From assembly GCF_039542905.1 (NCBI RefSeq), contig NZ_BAABIS010000001.1, positions 7,750,001 through 7,814,000 on the forward strand: 64,000 nucleotides of DNA, in the 5' to 3' direction. The DNA comes from Kitasatospora terrestris (lineage in GTDB: Bacteria > Actinomycetota > Actinomycetes > Streptomycetales > Streptomycetaceae). The notes below the pieces were generated by a model that was not told the DNA's origin, did not search any database, and worked only from the letters and a program-made list of their open reading frames with translations. Shown here piece after piece: positions 46,838 to 56,217 of this stretch. The stretch's first letter is position 1, and each line of letters opens with the position of its first letter. The position numbers and the translations under genes were made by a program.

Positions 46838-48042
46838 TGAGCGTTCGGGAGGCCGGTCGGGTGTGGCGCCGACTTGACGTCACCCTCCGCGACCTCCCGC
46901 TCGGGGTGCTGTTCCTGGTCGCGTCGTTCCTGCCGGGACTGCGCGGCCACGGTACGCAGGTCGGGGACCTGCCCACCCGCCCCTTCGACGCGCTCGCCGT
47001 CGTCGCCCTCGCGCTCGAATGCCTTTCCCCCGTGGTGCGACGGCGGTGGCCGGTCGTCTGCCTCGCGCTGGCGGCGTGCGGCTTCGCCCTCGACCAGCTG
47101 TGCGGCTACCACTCGGCCGCCGGTACCGCCCTGCCCGTCGCGCTGATCAGTGCCGGCTCCCATCTGGAACGGCTTCGGCGCACCACCGCGGCCGTTCTGT
47201 CCGTGGCGTACGTGCCGCTGGCCGTCGCGCTCGCCCGGCTCGGTTCGGGCGGCGAGACGGCGACGGAGTTCGTGACGTTCTACCTGACGCTCGCCCTGGC
47301 CTGGCGCGCCGGGGCGTGGCTGCGATCCACGCGGGCCGCGGAGGCCGCACGGCGCGAGCGCGTGGCTGCCGACACCCGTACCGCCGAACGGACCCGCATC
47401 GCCGCCGAGTTGCACGACGTGGTGACCCACCACGTGACAGCGATGGTCGTACAGGCCGAAGCCGCCCGCTACCTGACCGCCGCACCCGAGCGGCTGGAAA
47501 GGTCACTGACCGCCGTCAGCGACACCGGCCGCCTCGCCCTCACCGACCTGCGTCACCTGCTGGACCTGCTCAAGCCCGCCCACGACACCGATCACGGCAC
47601 CGACCACGGTCTCGGCCCGACGGAGGCGACGCAGGCCAGGACACCGGCCGCCGGCAGGGTCCTCACGCTCGTCGAGCAGACCCGCCGGGCGGGACAGCCC
47701 GTGGACTTCACCGAGTGGGGCCCGCAGCCGGCATCCACGGGCGGCGCCGACCTCGTCGCCTACCGGGTGGTGCAGGAAGCACTGACCAACGCCCTCAAGT
47801 ACGCCCACGGAAGCCGCACTTCCGTGCAGGTGCAGCGCGGCGAAACGGAGATCACCGTGGAGGTCAGCACGGACGGCACCGGCTCACGCGCCGCCACAGC
47901 CACAGCCGCAGCCGGCGGCGGACGGGGCCTGGCGGGCCTGCGCGAGCGCGTCGACGTCCTGGGCGGTGACTTCAGCGCAGGCTCCGACCCGGACGGCGGC
48001 TTCACCGTCCGGGCACGCATCCCCGCCGACGGCACCTCGTGA
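46837..48042 (+). CDS. Sensor histidine kinase (HisKA_3, NarL-partner type)
   Basis: 401 aa. N-terminal membrane part (about 20-160, five helices), dimerisation/phosphoacceptor motif AAELHDVVTHHV with H193, ATPase domain with VVQEALTNALKYA (N box) and GRGLAGLRERV (G box). Starts inside the CPBP stop. Pairs with the downstream regulator. Confidence 0.9.
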   Translation: MSVREAGRVWRRLDVTLRDLPLGVLFLVASFLPGLRGHGTQVGDLPTRPFDALAVVALALECLSPVVRRRWPVVCLALAACGFALDQLCGYHSAAGTALPVALISAGSHLERLRRTTAAVLSVAYVPLAVALARLGSGGETATEFVTFYLTLALAWRAGAWLRSTRAAEAARRERVAADTRTAERTRIAAELHDVVTHHVTAMVVQAEAARYLTAAPERLERSLTAVSDTGRLALTDLRHLLDLLKPAHDTDHGTDHGLGPTEATQARTPAAGRVLTLVEQTRRAGQPVDFTEWGPQPASTGGADLVAYRVVQEALTNALKYAHGSRTSVQVQRGETEITVEVSTDGTGSRAATATAAAGGGRGLAGLRERVDVLGGDFSAGSDPDGGFTVRARIPADGTS

Positions 48043-48698
48043 GCGCACCGATCCGGGTGCTGGTCTGCGACGACCAGATGCTGGTCCGCACCGGCCTGGT
48101 CACCATCATCGGCGCCCAGCCCGACATGGAGGTGGCGGGCGAGTGCGGAGACGGACGGACCGGTGTCGACCTCGCCCGCGAGGTGCGACCCGACATCGTC
48201 GTGATGGACATCCGGATGCCGGTCCTCGACGGCCTCGAAGCCACCCGCCTGCTGGCCGGCGTCGGAGTGCCCCACCCCGTCAAAGTCCTCGTGGTGACCA
48301 CGTTCAACCTGGACGAGTACGTCTACGAGGCGCTGCGCGTCGGCGCCAGCGGCTTCCTCCTCAAGGACGCACCCGCGGACCGACTCCTCCACGGCATCCG
48401 GACCGTCGCCACCGGCGCGGCCCTCCTCGACCCCGACGTGACGCGCCGCCTCGTCGGACACTACGCCGCCCGCATCCGCCCCGCGGAGAAGACCCACCGG
48501 GACGTCCCGCTCACCCCTCGCGAGCTGGAAGTTCTCCGCCTCATCGCCGAGGGTCTCTCCAACAGCGAGATCGCCGCAACCCTCGTCATCAGCCCTGAGA
48601 CCGTCAAGACCTTCGTCTCCCGCATCCTTGCCAAACTTCACCTCCGCGACCGCGTCCAGGCCGTCGTCTACGCCTACCGCCAAGGCCTGGTCACCTGA
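48039..48698 (+). CDS. LuxR-type (NarL) response regulator
   Basis: 219 aa from GTG overlapping the kinase stop. Receiver: D11-D12, phosphorylated D57 (VVMDIRMP), K109 (FLLKDA). C-terminal HTH LTPRELEVLRLIAEGLSNSEIAATLVISPETVKTFVSRILAKLHLRDR. Output of the CPBP-HK-RR unit, which is a common actinomycete stress/envelope system. Confidence 0.92.
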   Translation: MSAPIRVLVCDDQMLVRTGLVTIIGAQPDMEVAGECGDGRTGVDLAREVRPDIVVMDIRMPVLDGLEATRLLAGVGVPHPVKVLVVTTFNLDEYVYEALRVGASGFLLKDAPADRLLHGIRTVATGAALLDPDVTRRLVGHYAARIRPAEKTHRDVPLTPRELEVLRLIAEGLSNSEIAATLVISPETVKTFVSRILAKLHLRDRVQAVVYAYRQGLVT

Positions 48699-48850
48699 CC
48701 GGGCACGTGAGGCCCCAGGTCCTGCGGCCCCACCGACACGGCCGCGCCGGAGCAGGGCGGCCGCCGGATGAACGTCGGGCGGGGGTGCGGCCGTTCTCGT
48801 CGACAGGAATGGTGGTGATGGCCGGCGGCGGTGCTGGCATCCTGAGGGGC

Positions 48851-49216
48851 ATGACGGGGGAACAGGCGATGCGTGAACTGATCGGGTCCTGGCTGGCGGA
48901 GGAGGAGGTATCGGAGCCGTCCGGGGTCGGACCCGGGGCGGGCGAGGGTGGTGGCGCGCTGGCGGTGCCGCCCGCCACCGGTGCCGAGGTCGCCGAGGCG
49001 GCGCGCCGGCTGGCGTTGCGGGAGTTCGACGGGTTGCCGGGGGAGGCGCCCCCCGAACTGAGCGCGCTGGCGGAGGCGCTGGTGATCGACGAGCACCCGT
49101 CCGCCGCGTACTGGACGACCGCGGAACGGGCCGACGCGGTGCGGTGGGTGGCGCTGCTGGTGCATCGCTTCGGCGAGGACGGCGTCCAGGAGCTGGTGGC
49201 CGAGCTGTCGCGCTGA
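48851..49216 (+). CDS. Hypothetical protein
   Basis: 121 aa, ATG behind GAGGGGC. Helical, acidic; TGEQAMRELIGSWLAEEEV and AVPPATGAEVAEAARRLALREFDGLPGE are the recognisable parts. No family. Confidence 0.5.
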   Translation: MTGEQAMRELIGSWLAEEEVSEPSGVGPGAGEGGGALAVPPATGAEVAEAARRLALREFDGLPGEAPPELSALAEALVIDEHPSAAYWTTAERADAVRWVALLVHRFGEDGVQELVAELSR

Positions 49217-49314
49217 ACCGCCATGGGCCGGGCTGAACCCGGGATGTTCGGCGGTCCGTCGAGCAGGTAGCGGGGCCGGACCGTCCGCCCCGCGCGGACC
49301 CGGGGAGGCAGCCC

Positions 49315-50343
49315 TTGTTGCGGATGAGCGGAGCGTGGCGGATCACGGTGCTCGGTACCGACACCGGGCAGGAGCGGCGCGCGGTCGCCCGCACCCCTAT
49401 CGGCACCTTGATCCTGCCCGGCGTGGTCGGTGCGGTCCTGGACGTCCCTGCCGCCGCCGAATGGCACCTGACACCGGAACATTTCGCCGCCGGCGCGGGC
49501 TGGCAGCCGTCCCCCTGGCAGGACGCCGGGGCCGGAACCGTGCGCAGCCACGGCCTCACCCTGCACCTCCACCGTCTCGACACCCCGACCCGGGTCGCCC
49601 CGCCACCGCCGCCGGCCAGCAGGCCCGTGGTGAGGACCTCCAGCGATTCGACGCCCGGTGGCGGCGGTGCTGCTCACGGCTGGGGGCGGGAGCCGGAGTC
49701 GGGGGCGTTCGACGGCGGGTACCGGGAGGAACGGGCGCCGAGGGCGGAGCGGCAGGAGACCCCGGCGGCGGGGGCGGTGCACCGGCGGCCCGAGCAGCCC
49801 CCCGTCCCCGAAGGCTGGGAGTTGGCCCTGGTGCCGGAGGAGATGCTCGGGCCGGGGGAGCTCCGGGCGATCCGCCCGAAGCAGGGCCGGGCCCTGCACC
49901 CGATGCGCGGCGTGGAGGCGCGGCCGGCGACTCCGGCGAGGGAGGCCATCGGACAGGAGACCGTCCTCGACGCCTTGGCTGGACAGGATGTCGGTGCCTG
50001 GTCGGTACCGCGCCGCGCGGCCGCCGCCGCGGAGTCGTCGTGGGCGCCGCGCCGTGCGCCCGCGTCCCGGGAGGCGGAACGCGCTGCCCCGGAACCGGAG
50101 GAGCGCCGGACGCCCGCGCTCTGGGATGTCGAGGACGGTGAGGACGACGAGTCCGGGACTGCCGGCGGTTGGCCGCGGCGGGGGGCTCTCGGTGGGCGGC
50201 GTACCGCGAACAGCGGTTCTGCGGAGCCCGGCCGGTGGAAGGCGGACCGCGGTGTTCCTCCGGCGGCCGAGCGCCTGTCGGCGGTGGAGGAGGCCACGGG
50301 GCGGACGGCGCGCACCGTCGAGATCGGCCGCTCGGAGGTCTGA
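49315..50343 (+). CDS. T7SS-locus hypothetical protein, proline-rich
   Basis: 342 aa. TTG (49315) is the start with GGGGAGG six bases upstream; ATG at 49324 is alternative. N-terminal 85 residues (GAWRITVLGTDTGQERRAVARTPIGTLILPGVVGAVLD) look like a small beta-domain (ubiquitin-like/EccD N-terminal style), the rest is disordered (Pro, Arg, Glu rich). Adjacent to eccB region; role unknown. Confidence 0.55.
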   Translation: MLRMSGAWRITVLGTDTGQERRAVARTPIGTLILPGVVGAVLDVPAAAEWHLTPEHFAAGAGWQPSPWQDAGAGTVRSHGLTLHLHRLDTPTRVAPPPPPASRPVVRTSSDSTPGGGGAAHGWGREPESGAFDGGYREERAPRAERQETPAAGAVHRRPEQPPVPEGWELALVPEEMLGPGELRAIRPKQGRALHPMRGVEARPATPAREAIGQETVLDALAGQDVGAWSVPRRAAAAAESSWAPRRAPASREAERAAPEPEERRTPALWDVEDGEDDESGTAGGWPRRGALGGRRTANSGSAEPGRWKADRGVPPAAERLSAVEEATGRTARTVEIGRSEV

Positions 50344-50530
50344 GGACCGGGCCCGCCGGGGCGGTCGGCTGAGCGGCGGGTCGCCGGGGGATGCCGGCTG
50401 CCACGGGGCGCGCCGTGGTGGTTCTCCGGCTCCGTGGCCCGGCGGCCCCGCGGGCGGTCCGTTCGACGTGACGTCAGGTCGGGGGTGGGGCCGATGCCGT
50501 CCGGGGTCGCCGTCGACTGCCGGGGCGGGG

Positions 50531-53344
50531 CTACCCGGGGTCCGGTGCGGGGCAGAGTTCCACGCCCGGCGTGAGGTGGTAGCGGCCGGGGTGCTCGACC
50601 GTCCGGCGTTCGGCCGTGGTCAGCCGGTCGCGGCGGTCCAGCCATGAGTGGAGACGGGTCAGGGCGTCGCGGTCGCGGCCGACCGGATCGGCGTCCGTGC
50701 CGCCGCACTCGCGCAGCAGTACCCGTGCGGGCCCGTCCGCCGGGTCGGCCGGCAGGACATCGAGGACGGTGAACGCGGTGGCCGGGGGGAAGGTGACCCG
50801 GGTCTCCTCCGGGCCGACGGCGAACGCGGAGGTGCGTCGGCCGGTGACCGACCAGATCACGAACTCCACCGGGGAACCCGGCAGTTCGGCGGCGGTCGCG
50901 GTCAGTCCGGTGACCGGGGCCGGCTCGGTCAGCTGCTGCCCCACCCGGTACTGCGCCAACAGGTCGTCCCGGTCCGACCCGGGTGGGGCAGTGAGCAGGA
51001 CCGCGCCGTGGTGACTCGGCAGCCGACGCAGCCCGGAGCCCAGGCACCGCAGGAACGGCGCGAGCCGGGGGTCGCCGGAGCGGGCCGCCGCGACCAGTCC
51101 GTCCCGGTCGGCCGGAACGCCGGCTTCGGTGTGGTGCAGCAGGACGGCCGCCAGGTCCGGCGTGATGTCGTCCCCGGCGGTGAACCGCAGGCCGGGGAGC
51201 CGGGTCGAAAGCTGTTCCACCGTCCCCGAGCACCGGCGGTAGTGCTCGCCGAGCAGCGCCCGGACGGCGGCCCGGTCCTCGGCGGTGCTGACCCCGGTGG
51301 GTGCGGGTGCGGACGGGCCCTCGGCCCGGACCGGGCGCGGTGCTGACCTGCCCGGCGCGGAAGAGCCCGGGGTGCCACCGAGCGGGGGCGCGGACACCGG
51401 TGCGGACCGGCGTCGTGCGGTGGGCTCGGGCTGCTCGTCGGGCGGAGGCACAGGGTCGGTGTCGGGCGGGGGAGCAGGGTCGGTGTCGGGCGAGGGGACG
51501 GGCGGCGCGTCGGCCCGCGGGGGCGTGGATGCCGGTGGCGTTCCGGTCCGGGAGGATCCTGCCGGGGCGTCGGCCGGTCGGGCCCGTTCGGCGGCTGGTG
51601 CTCCGGTCTGTGGGGACTCTGCCGGGGTGTCGGCCGGTTCGGCGGCCGGCCGTGACGGGGAGCCGGCGGAAGCGGTCGCGGTGGGCTCCCCGGCCTGCGG
51701 CGCGGACGCGGTGCCGAGGGCGGGGAGGTCGGGGCCGCCGGAGGCGGTGGTGCGGGTGGGCGGGCCGATCGGTGCGACGGCTGCGGGCCCGGCCGCCGCG
51801 GAGGTGGAGGTGCGGACGGTCGGAGCCGTGGCCGGCGGGGGAACGGGCCGTTGGTGGTGCGGGACGGGCGGTGGCGGCGGGGCGACGGCGCCGTAGCGGA
51901 CGGGCGCGGGGTGGGGCGCGGCGCCGACGGGCTGTTCGGGGCCGAGCCAGTCGAGGTCGTGGGTGCGGGCGAGGAACCGGGCGACGGGGGCGGCGGCCGG
52001 TTCGAGCAGGCCGTGGACGAGCAGGCCGAAGCCGTGCACCCCGACGGCGGGGAGCCGGTCGAGGAGGCAGCCGAGTTCCTCGAACACGTCCGGGGCGACC
52101 GGGCGGTCGCGTTCGCCGACGATCAGCAGCGGACGGGCCGCCTCGGGCCGGCGGAACCGGGGGGTCAGCACGTGCGGCGGTTCGGGGCGCAGCCAGAGGC
52201 CGGCCGGGACGGCCTCCAGCGCCCAGTGCGGGAACGCGCTGAAGACGGCGGGCCGTTCGGTGCGCCAGTCGGCGCCGCCGTTGTGCCAGGCGACGGGGGA
52301 GACGGCGTCGCCGGGTACGGCGGAGAGCTGCCGCAGGAACGGCTCCCAGCGCGGGTGTCCCTGGGCGTCCAGGATGCGCGAGGTGGGGCCGGTCTTCCCG
52401 GCCATGGGCACCCCGATCGAGGCGTGCACGGGCCGGTCCAGCCGGGTGGTGAGCGCGGCGGTGAGCGCGGTGAGTTCGTCGGGGGCCGCCCACGGGGCAC
52501 TGACCACCAGCCGGTCGGGGAGGGCGGGCAGCGCGGTGACGGCGGCGACGAAGTCCTCGGGCAGCAGGACGGGCGCGGCGGGCGTACCGACCACCAGGAC
52601 GGTACTGCCGAGCGGGCCGGCGGCCATCGCGAGTCCGGGCAGCGGGCCGGGGGCGGGGGCCGCGACGTGCGTGAGCCAGTACCCGGCGGGCAGCGTGCGC
52701 ACCCGGACGGTCGGTGGGACGGCGGACCGGAGCGCGGGGACGGCTGTGGGCACACGGGCTGCCCGGCGGGCGCGGCGGGGGGTGGCGTCGGGGGCGCAGT
52801 ACCACCAGGAGGCGGGTCCTGACGCACCGTCCGGGGCGAGCACGTCGAGGTCGCCGTCGGGGGTGATCTCCACCAGGCCGTCGGGGGCGATCACCGGAAC
52901 CCCGGCCCGGGCGGCGACCACCTCGGCGGGGCGGCGGCCGTTCGGGGCGAGCGCGGCCAGGCCGGACGCGGCCAGCACCAGGACGGTCGCGCCGCGGGCC
53001 CGGGCGAGGCCGCCGAGCTCGCCCATCCGGTCGCGCAGGACGGGCGCGGCGTCGTCGTCGGCGGCCACCACCACCAGGCTGCCCGGGATCGGCCGCAGGA
53101 CCCCGACCGCCGCCCACAGGTCGTCGAAGTTGGCCGCGGCCGGGGCGATCACGACGTGCGACCCCAGCTCCCGCAGCTCGGACCGGTGTGCCGGCCCGGC
53201 GGGTTCCGGCCGCACGACCTCCGACGCCGGGCCGGTCCCGGCGGGCAGCGCGGCGGCCGCCCGGCGTCGACGGCCGAACCGTCGGCGGGGCGGGTCGGGC
53301 TGCGGGGCGTCGCCGGTGGCGGAGCCGGAACGGAAGGCACTCAT
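50531..53344 (-). CDS. 937-aa protein with ADP-ribosyltransferase-like C-terminus (T7SS locus)
   Basis: Divergent from eccB. N-terminal 430 residues form an alpha/beta array (GSLVVVAADDDAAPVLRDRMGELGGLARARGATVLVLAASG) with repeated strand-loop units; 470-690 is a Pro/Ala-rich linker with PDTDPxPP repeats; the last 230 residues have the pattern seen in bacterial ADP-ribosyltransferase folds (LRRLPSHHGAVLL, EFVIWSVTGRRTSAF, EETRVTFPPATAFTVL). The Arg of a usual R-S-E triad is not obvious and S in SVTGRRTS may stand for STS, so activity is uncertain. Role inferred: T7SS-associated factor or toxin. Confidence 0.6.
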   Translation of the reverse strand: MSAFRSGSATGDAPQPDPPRRRFGRRRRAAAALPAGTGPASEVVRPEPAGPAHRSELRELGSHVVIAPAAANFDDLWAAVGVLRPIPGSLVVVAADDDAAPVLRDRMGELGGLARARGATVLVLAASGLAALAPNGRRPAEVVAARAGVPVIAPDGLVEITPDGDLDVLAPDGASGPASWWYCAPDATPRRARRAARVPTAVPALRSAVPPTVRVRTLPAGYWLTHVAAPAPGPLPGLAMAAGPLGSTVLVVGTPAAPVLLPEDFVAAVTALPALPDRLVVSAPWAAPDELTALTAALTTRLDRPVHASIGVPMAGKTGPTSRILDAQGHPRWEPFLRQLSAVPGDAVSPVAWHNGGADWRTERPAVFSAFPHWALEAVPAGLWLRPEPPHVLTPRFRRPEAARPLLIVGERDRPVAPDVFEELGCLLDRLPAVGVHGFGLLVHGLLEPAAAPVARFLARTHDLDWLGPEQPVGAAPHPAPVRYGAVAPPPPPVPHHQRPVPPPATAPTVRTSTSAAAGPAAVAPIGPPTRTTASGGPDLPALGTASAPQAGEPTATASAGSPSRPAAEPADTPAESPQTGAPAAERARPADAPAGSSRTGTPPASTPPRADAPPVPSPDTDPAPPPDTDPVPPPDEQPEPTARRRSAPVSAPPLGGTPGSSAPGRSAPRPVRAEGPSAPAPTGVSTAEDRAAVRALLGEHYRRCSGTVEQLSTRLPGLRFTAGDDITPDLAAVLLHHTEAGVPADRDGLVAAARSGDPRLAPFLRCLGSGLRRLPSHHGAVLLTAPPGSDRDDLLAQYRVGQQLTEPAPVTGLTATAAELPGSPVEFVIWSVTGRRTSAFAVGPEETRVTFPPATAFTVLDVLPADPADGPARVLLRECGGTDADPVGRDRDALTRLHSWLDRRDRLTTAERRTVEHPGRYHLTPGVELCPAPDPG

Positions 53345-53375
53345 CGCCGGGTTCTACGGCCCCCGGCCGCCCCGG

Positions 53376-53421
53376 GGTTCACCGGGCCCGCCCGTACCGA
53401 CCCGGGCGGGCCCGGTGAACC
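53376..53421. promoter_or_regulatory. Perfect 19-bp inverted repeat in eccB divergent promoter
   Basis: Left arm GGTTCACCGGGCCCGCCCG (53376-53394), right arm CGGGCGGGCCCGGTGAACC (53403-53421), 8-nt spacer. Lies between the divergent 937-aa gene and eccB. Too far from a stop codon to be a terminator; more like an RNA switch or a large operator. Confidence 0.6.
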
Positions 53422-53516
53422 GTGCGGCGCCCACGGCCCGTGACTCGGGAGAGGACGTGCAGGACGCGCGTCCGGTGAAGCCGAGAACGCGCCCCCGTGG
53501 GCCGGGAAGGAACCGG

Positions 53517-54977
53517 ATGCAGTCCCGTCGTGACCAGGTGCAGGCGCACATGTTCGTGGTCAGCAGGATGGCCGCGGGCATGCTGCGCGCGGAACCCGAC
53601 GCACCCGACACCCCCAACGGGCGGACCGTGCGGGGCACCATGACGGGGCTGGCGCTGGCGGTGCTGGCCGGCCTGGGAGTCGCCGTGTACGGCGTGATCA
53701 GCCCCGGGGGCAACGACAGTTGGGCGACGTCCGGCACCCTCGTGGTGGTCGAGGAGACGGGTGCCCGCTACCTCTACGTCGGCGGGCAGCTGCACCCGGT
53801 GCTGAACGACGCCAGCGCCCGGCTGGTGGCCGGTGAGCGGATGACGGTGCGCCAGGTCGGCCGGAACTCGGTCGCGGACGCCCCGCGCGGCGCGCCGATC
53901 GGCATCGTCGGTGCCCCCGACGGCCTGCCGCAGCCGGCCGACCTGGCGGGGGGCGTCTGGCTGGTCTGCGGCACCGCCCGGCCGGGCCCGTCCGGCACAC
54001 CGGTGCCCCGGCTGGGTCTGGTGGTGGACCCGTCCACCGAGGGGCGGGTCCTGACCAGGGACCAGGGGCTGCTGGTGTCCGTGCCGGACGGCTCCGTGCA
54101 CCTGCTCTGGCAGGGCCAGCACCTGCGGGTCGACACCGGGAACCAGGCACTGCAGGCGCTCGGCTACGGGGGATCGACCCCGCTGCCGGTCAAGCCCGGC
54201 CTGCTGGACGCGCTGCCCGCGGGGCCGGACCTCGCCGCGCCGCCCGTCCCGGGGCGGGGGGAGGCGGGGCCCGCGCTGGGCGGAAGGCCGACCCGGGTCG
54301 GCCAGCTCTTCGACGGGCCCGGCGGCGCGCACTACCTGCTCACCCGGGGCGGTCTGGTGCCGCTCACCCAGACCCTGTACGGGCTGGTGCTCGGCGACCT
54401 GCGGACGCAGAAGGACGCCTACGGCGGCGCCGCGCCGACCGCCGCGCCGATCGGCGCGATGGACCTCGCCGGGCACACCGCGCCCGGCGCCCCGCCCGGC
54501 GCAGGGCTCCCGGACCGGCCGCCCGCCCTGGTGGCTCCGCAGCGGGGGGAGGGCGTCTGCGTCGACGTTCACGCCGGGAGCGGATCCCCGACGACCGGCG
54601 TCACCGTGCTCCCCGCCGAACGGGCCGAGGCGGGCCGCGCCCCGGCCGTTCCGGCGGGTACCCCGGCGGGCGCCTGCGCGACCGCAGACCTGATCGCCGT
54701 CCGTCCGGGCCACGGCGCCCTGGTTCGGGCGCTGTCCGGTGCGGGGGCGGGCAGCACGGAGTACCTGGTCACCGAGACCGGGGTGCGCTATCCGCTGCCG
54801 TCCCCGGCGGTGGCGAAGCTGCTCGGCTACGGCAGTGCCGCCCCGGTCGGCGTGCCAGCGACGGTGCTCGGGCTGCTGCCGTCCGGGCCCGTCCTCGACC
54901 CGGCCGCCCTCGGCGACGGGACGAGCGCCGCGCCGGCCGCCACGGCCTCGCCGCGGGCCGTTCTTCCGTGCGGCTGA
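53517..54977 (+). CDS. eccB: T7SS membrane protein EccB
   Basis: 486 aa; ATG after GGGAAGGAACC. N-terminal motif MQSRRDQVQAHMFVVSRMAAGMLRAEPDAPDTPNGRT, one membrane helix at 42-62, then the periplasmic-type repeat domain with YLYVGGQLHPVLNDASARLV and GARYPLPSPAVAKLLGY. EccB is a core component of the ESX/type VII secretion membrane complex. Other core genes (eccC, eccD, mycP) are not in this window but may lie beyond the end. Confidence 0.92.
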   Translation: MQSRRDQVQAHMFVVSRMAAGMLRAEPDAPDTPNGRTVRGTMTGLALAVLAGLGVAVYGVISPGGNDSWATSGTLVVVEETGARYLYVGGQLHPVLNDASARLVAGERMTVRQVGRNSVADAPRGAPIGIVGAPDGLPQPADLAGGVWLVCGTARPGPSGTPVPRLGLVVDPSTEGRVLTRDQGLLVSVPDGSVHLLWQGQHLRVDTGNQALQALGYGGSTPLPVKPGLLDALPAGPDLAAPPVPGRGEAGPALGGRPTRVGQLFDGPGGAHYLLTRGGLVPLTQTLYGLVLGDLRTQKDAYGGAAPTAAPIGAMDLAGHTAPGAPPGAGLPDRPPALVAPQRGEGVCVDVHAGSGSPTTGVTVLPAERAEAGRAPAVPAGTPAGACATADLIAVRPGHGALVRALSGAGAGSTEYLVTETGVRYPLPSPAVAKLLGYGSAAPVGVPATVLGLLPSGPVLDPAALGDGTSAAPAATASPRAVLPCG

Positions 54978-55063
54978 ACCGCCGTGTGCCGCAGGGCCGT
55001 TGTGTCGAACAGGAATTCCCGCCGGGCCCTCCGTCCGGCGGATGCAGGGGAAGGGAGCACATC

Positions 55064-55390
55064 ATGGTTGACCCGGGCATGTTGACCAAGGAGGACGAGG
55101 CGATCCGCCAGGTCCTCGCCGACCTGGAACACCAGATCGAGAACATGGTGACCGCCGGCCGCACCGTCGAGCGGATCAAGGAGGAGGTCGCTGGGGGCTA
55201 CATCTCCAGCGCCAGTACCGCGTACCAGGAGAAGCTGGTCGACTGGATGACCCGCTACCAGCAGGTCATCGGCGCCTTCGAGCGCTTCGTGCAGTCCACC
55301 CAGGGTGCCAACGCGATCCTCAATCAGGCCGAGGAGGACGCTCGCGCCCACGCCGCCGACGGCATCTACTACGGCCTGCAGGGCGACTGA
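55064..55390 (+). CDS. WXG100/ESX-like small protein
   Basis: 108 aa, helical hairpin character, GGAAGGGAG upstream. EDEAIRQVLADLEHQIENMVTAGRTVERIKEEVAGG; the WXG turn is replaced by GGYISSASTAYQ. Candidate secreted Esx-type protein of the locus. Confidence 0.65.
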   Translation: MVDPGMLTKEDEAIRQVLADLEHQIENMVTAGRTVERIKEEVAGGYISSASTAYQEKLVDWMTRYQQVIGAFERFVQSTQGANAILNQAEEDARAHAADGIYYGLQGD

Positions 55391-55427
55391 CACCACCTCA
55401 CGGACACACAAGGATCGGACACATCCC

Positions 55428-55733
55428 ATGGATTTCGGCACCATCCACCTCCACCACGAGACGGTCGAGCAGGCCGCGAGGGAACTGCGCGCGGCGGGCT
55501 CCCTGATGGAGACCAACCTCAAGCAGCTCATGCAGAGGTTGACGAGCGTGATCGACAACGGGCACTTCCAGGGTGTCGCGGCCGGCGCGTTCCACGAGTT
55601 CTCCGCAGCCGTGGCCGCGAACGACGTGCAGATGAAGGAGGACATCGACTCCGCGGCGACCACGCTCGAACGGATGCACGAGACCATGATCAACGGCGAT
55701 CACGAGGCCGGTAAGAAGATCGCCCACCATTGA
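55428..55733 (+). CDS. WXG100-family protein (FQG turn)
   Basis: 101 aa, two helices around NGHFQGVAAGAF, where the canonical W-x-G is F-Q-G. Gap to the previous gene 37 bp; forms a set with the two flanking small genes, typical of heterodimeric ESX substrates. Confidence 0.7.
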   Translation: MDFGTIHLHHETVEQAARELRAAGSLMETNLKQLMQRLTSVIDNGHFQGVAAGAFHEFSAAVAANDVQMKEDIDSAATTLERMHETMINGDHEAGKKIAHH

Positions 55734-55746
55734 GGGGGGTCCGCGC

Positions 55747-56115
55747 ATGAGCGGCGACAACATCAAGATCACGCTCTCCTACCTGAACGGCCGCGTCGCG
55801 GACCTGCAGAGACTCGAGGGTGAGGTGCAGGGCGAGAAGACGAACTGGACCAAGGCGCCGGAGGCGCTGAAGGCGGGTCAGGACCTGTTCACGGCCGCCA
55901 AGTCGCTGAAGGTGAACTACAGCGCCTACGCGGGGAGTGTGAAGGACGGCATCGGAGCCGTCTTCACGACGGTCCAGACCATCACCGACGACCTGCTGAG
56001 TGCCGGCCGGACGCTGCACGAGAGCAATGACGACGCCCTCTCGGAGACCCAGGTGCTGGACGTCTTCCACGACGTGCTCACCGGCATCACCCCGCCGAGC
56101 GCGCCGCCCTCCTGA
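55747..56115 (+). CDS. ESX-like helical protein
   Basis: 122 aa, SYLNGRVADLQRLEGEVQGEKTNWTKAPEALKAGQDLFTAAKSL then a second long helix. GAGGGGGG before ATG. Unnamed family; position suggests a T7SS substrate or partner. Confidence 0.6.
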   Translation: MSGDNIKITLSYLNGRVADLQRLEGEVQGEKTNWTKAPEALKAGQDLFTAAKSLKVNYSAYAGSVKDGIGAVFTTVQTITDDLLSAGRTLHESNDDALSETQVLDVFHDVLTGITPPSAPPS

Positions 56116-56136
56116 CCCCAGGAGACCCCCGCCGCC

Positions 56137-56166
56137 GCGTCGGAGGGCCGCACGGCCTTCCGACGC
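56137..56166 (+). terminator. Hairpin before the 748-aa gene
   Basis: GCGTCGGAGGGCC / GGCCTTCCGACGC, 13 bp with one G-T pair, 4-nt loop. Partial terminator separating the three small genes from the large one. Confidence 0.6.
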
Positions 56167-56217
56167 CGCGCCGCACCGCCGACCGAGAACCCGTTCCGCT
56201 CCTTTTGGAGGAAGACC

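Noticed and set aside
53376..53421. Terminator
   Set aside because: Between divergent genes, so no upstream stop codon to terminate.
51963..54977. Longer upstream start for eccB
   Set aside because: Would cross the 937-aa gene; the eccB signature begins at 53517 with a good ribosome site.
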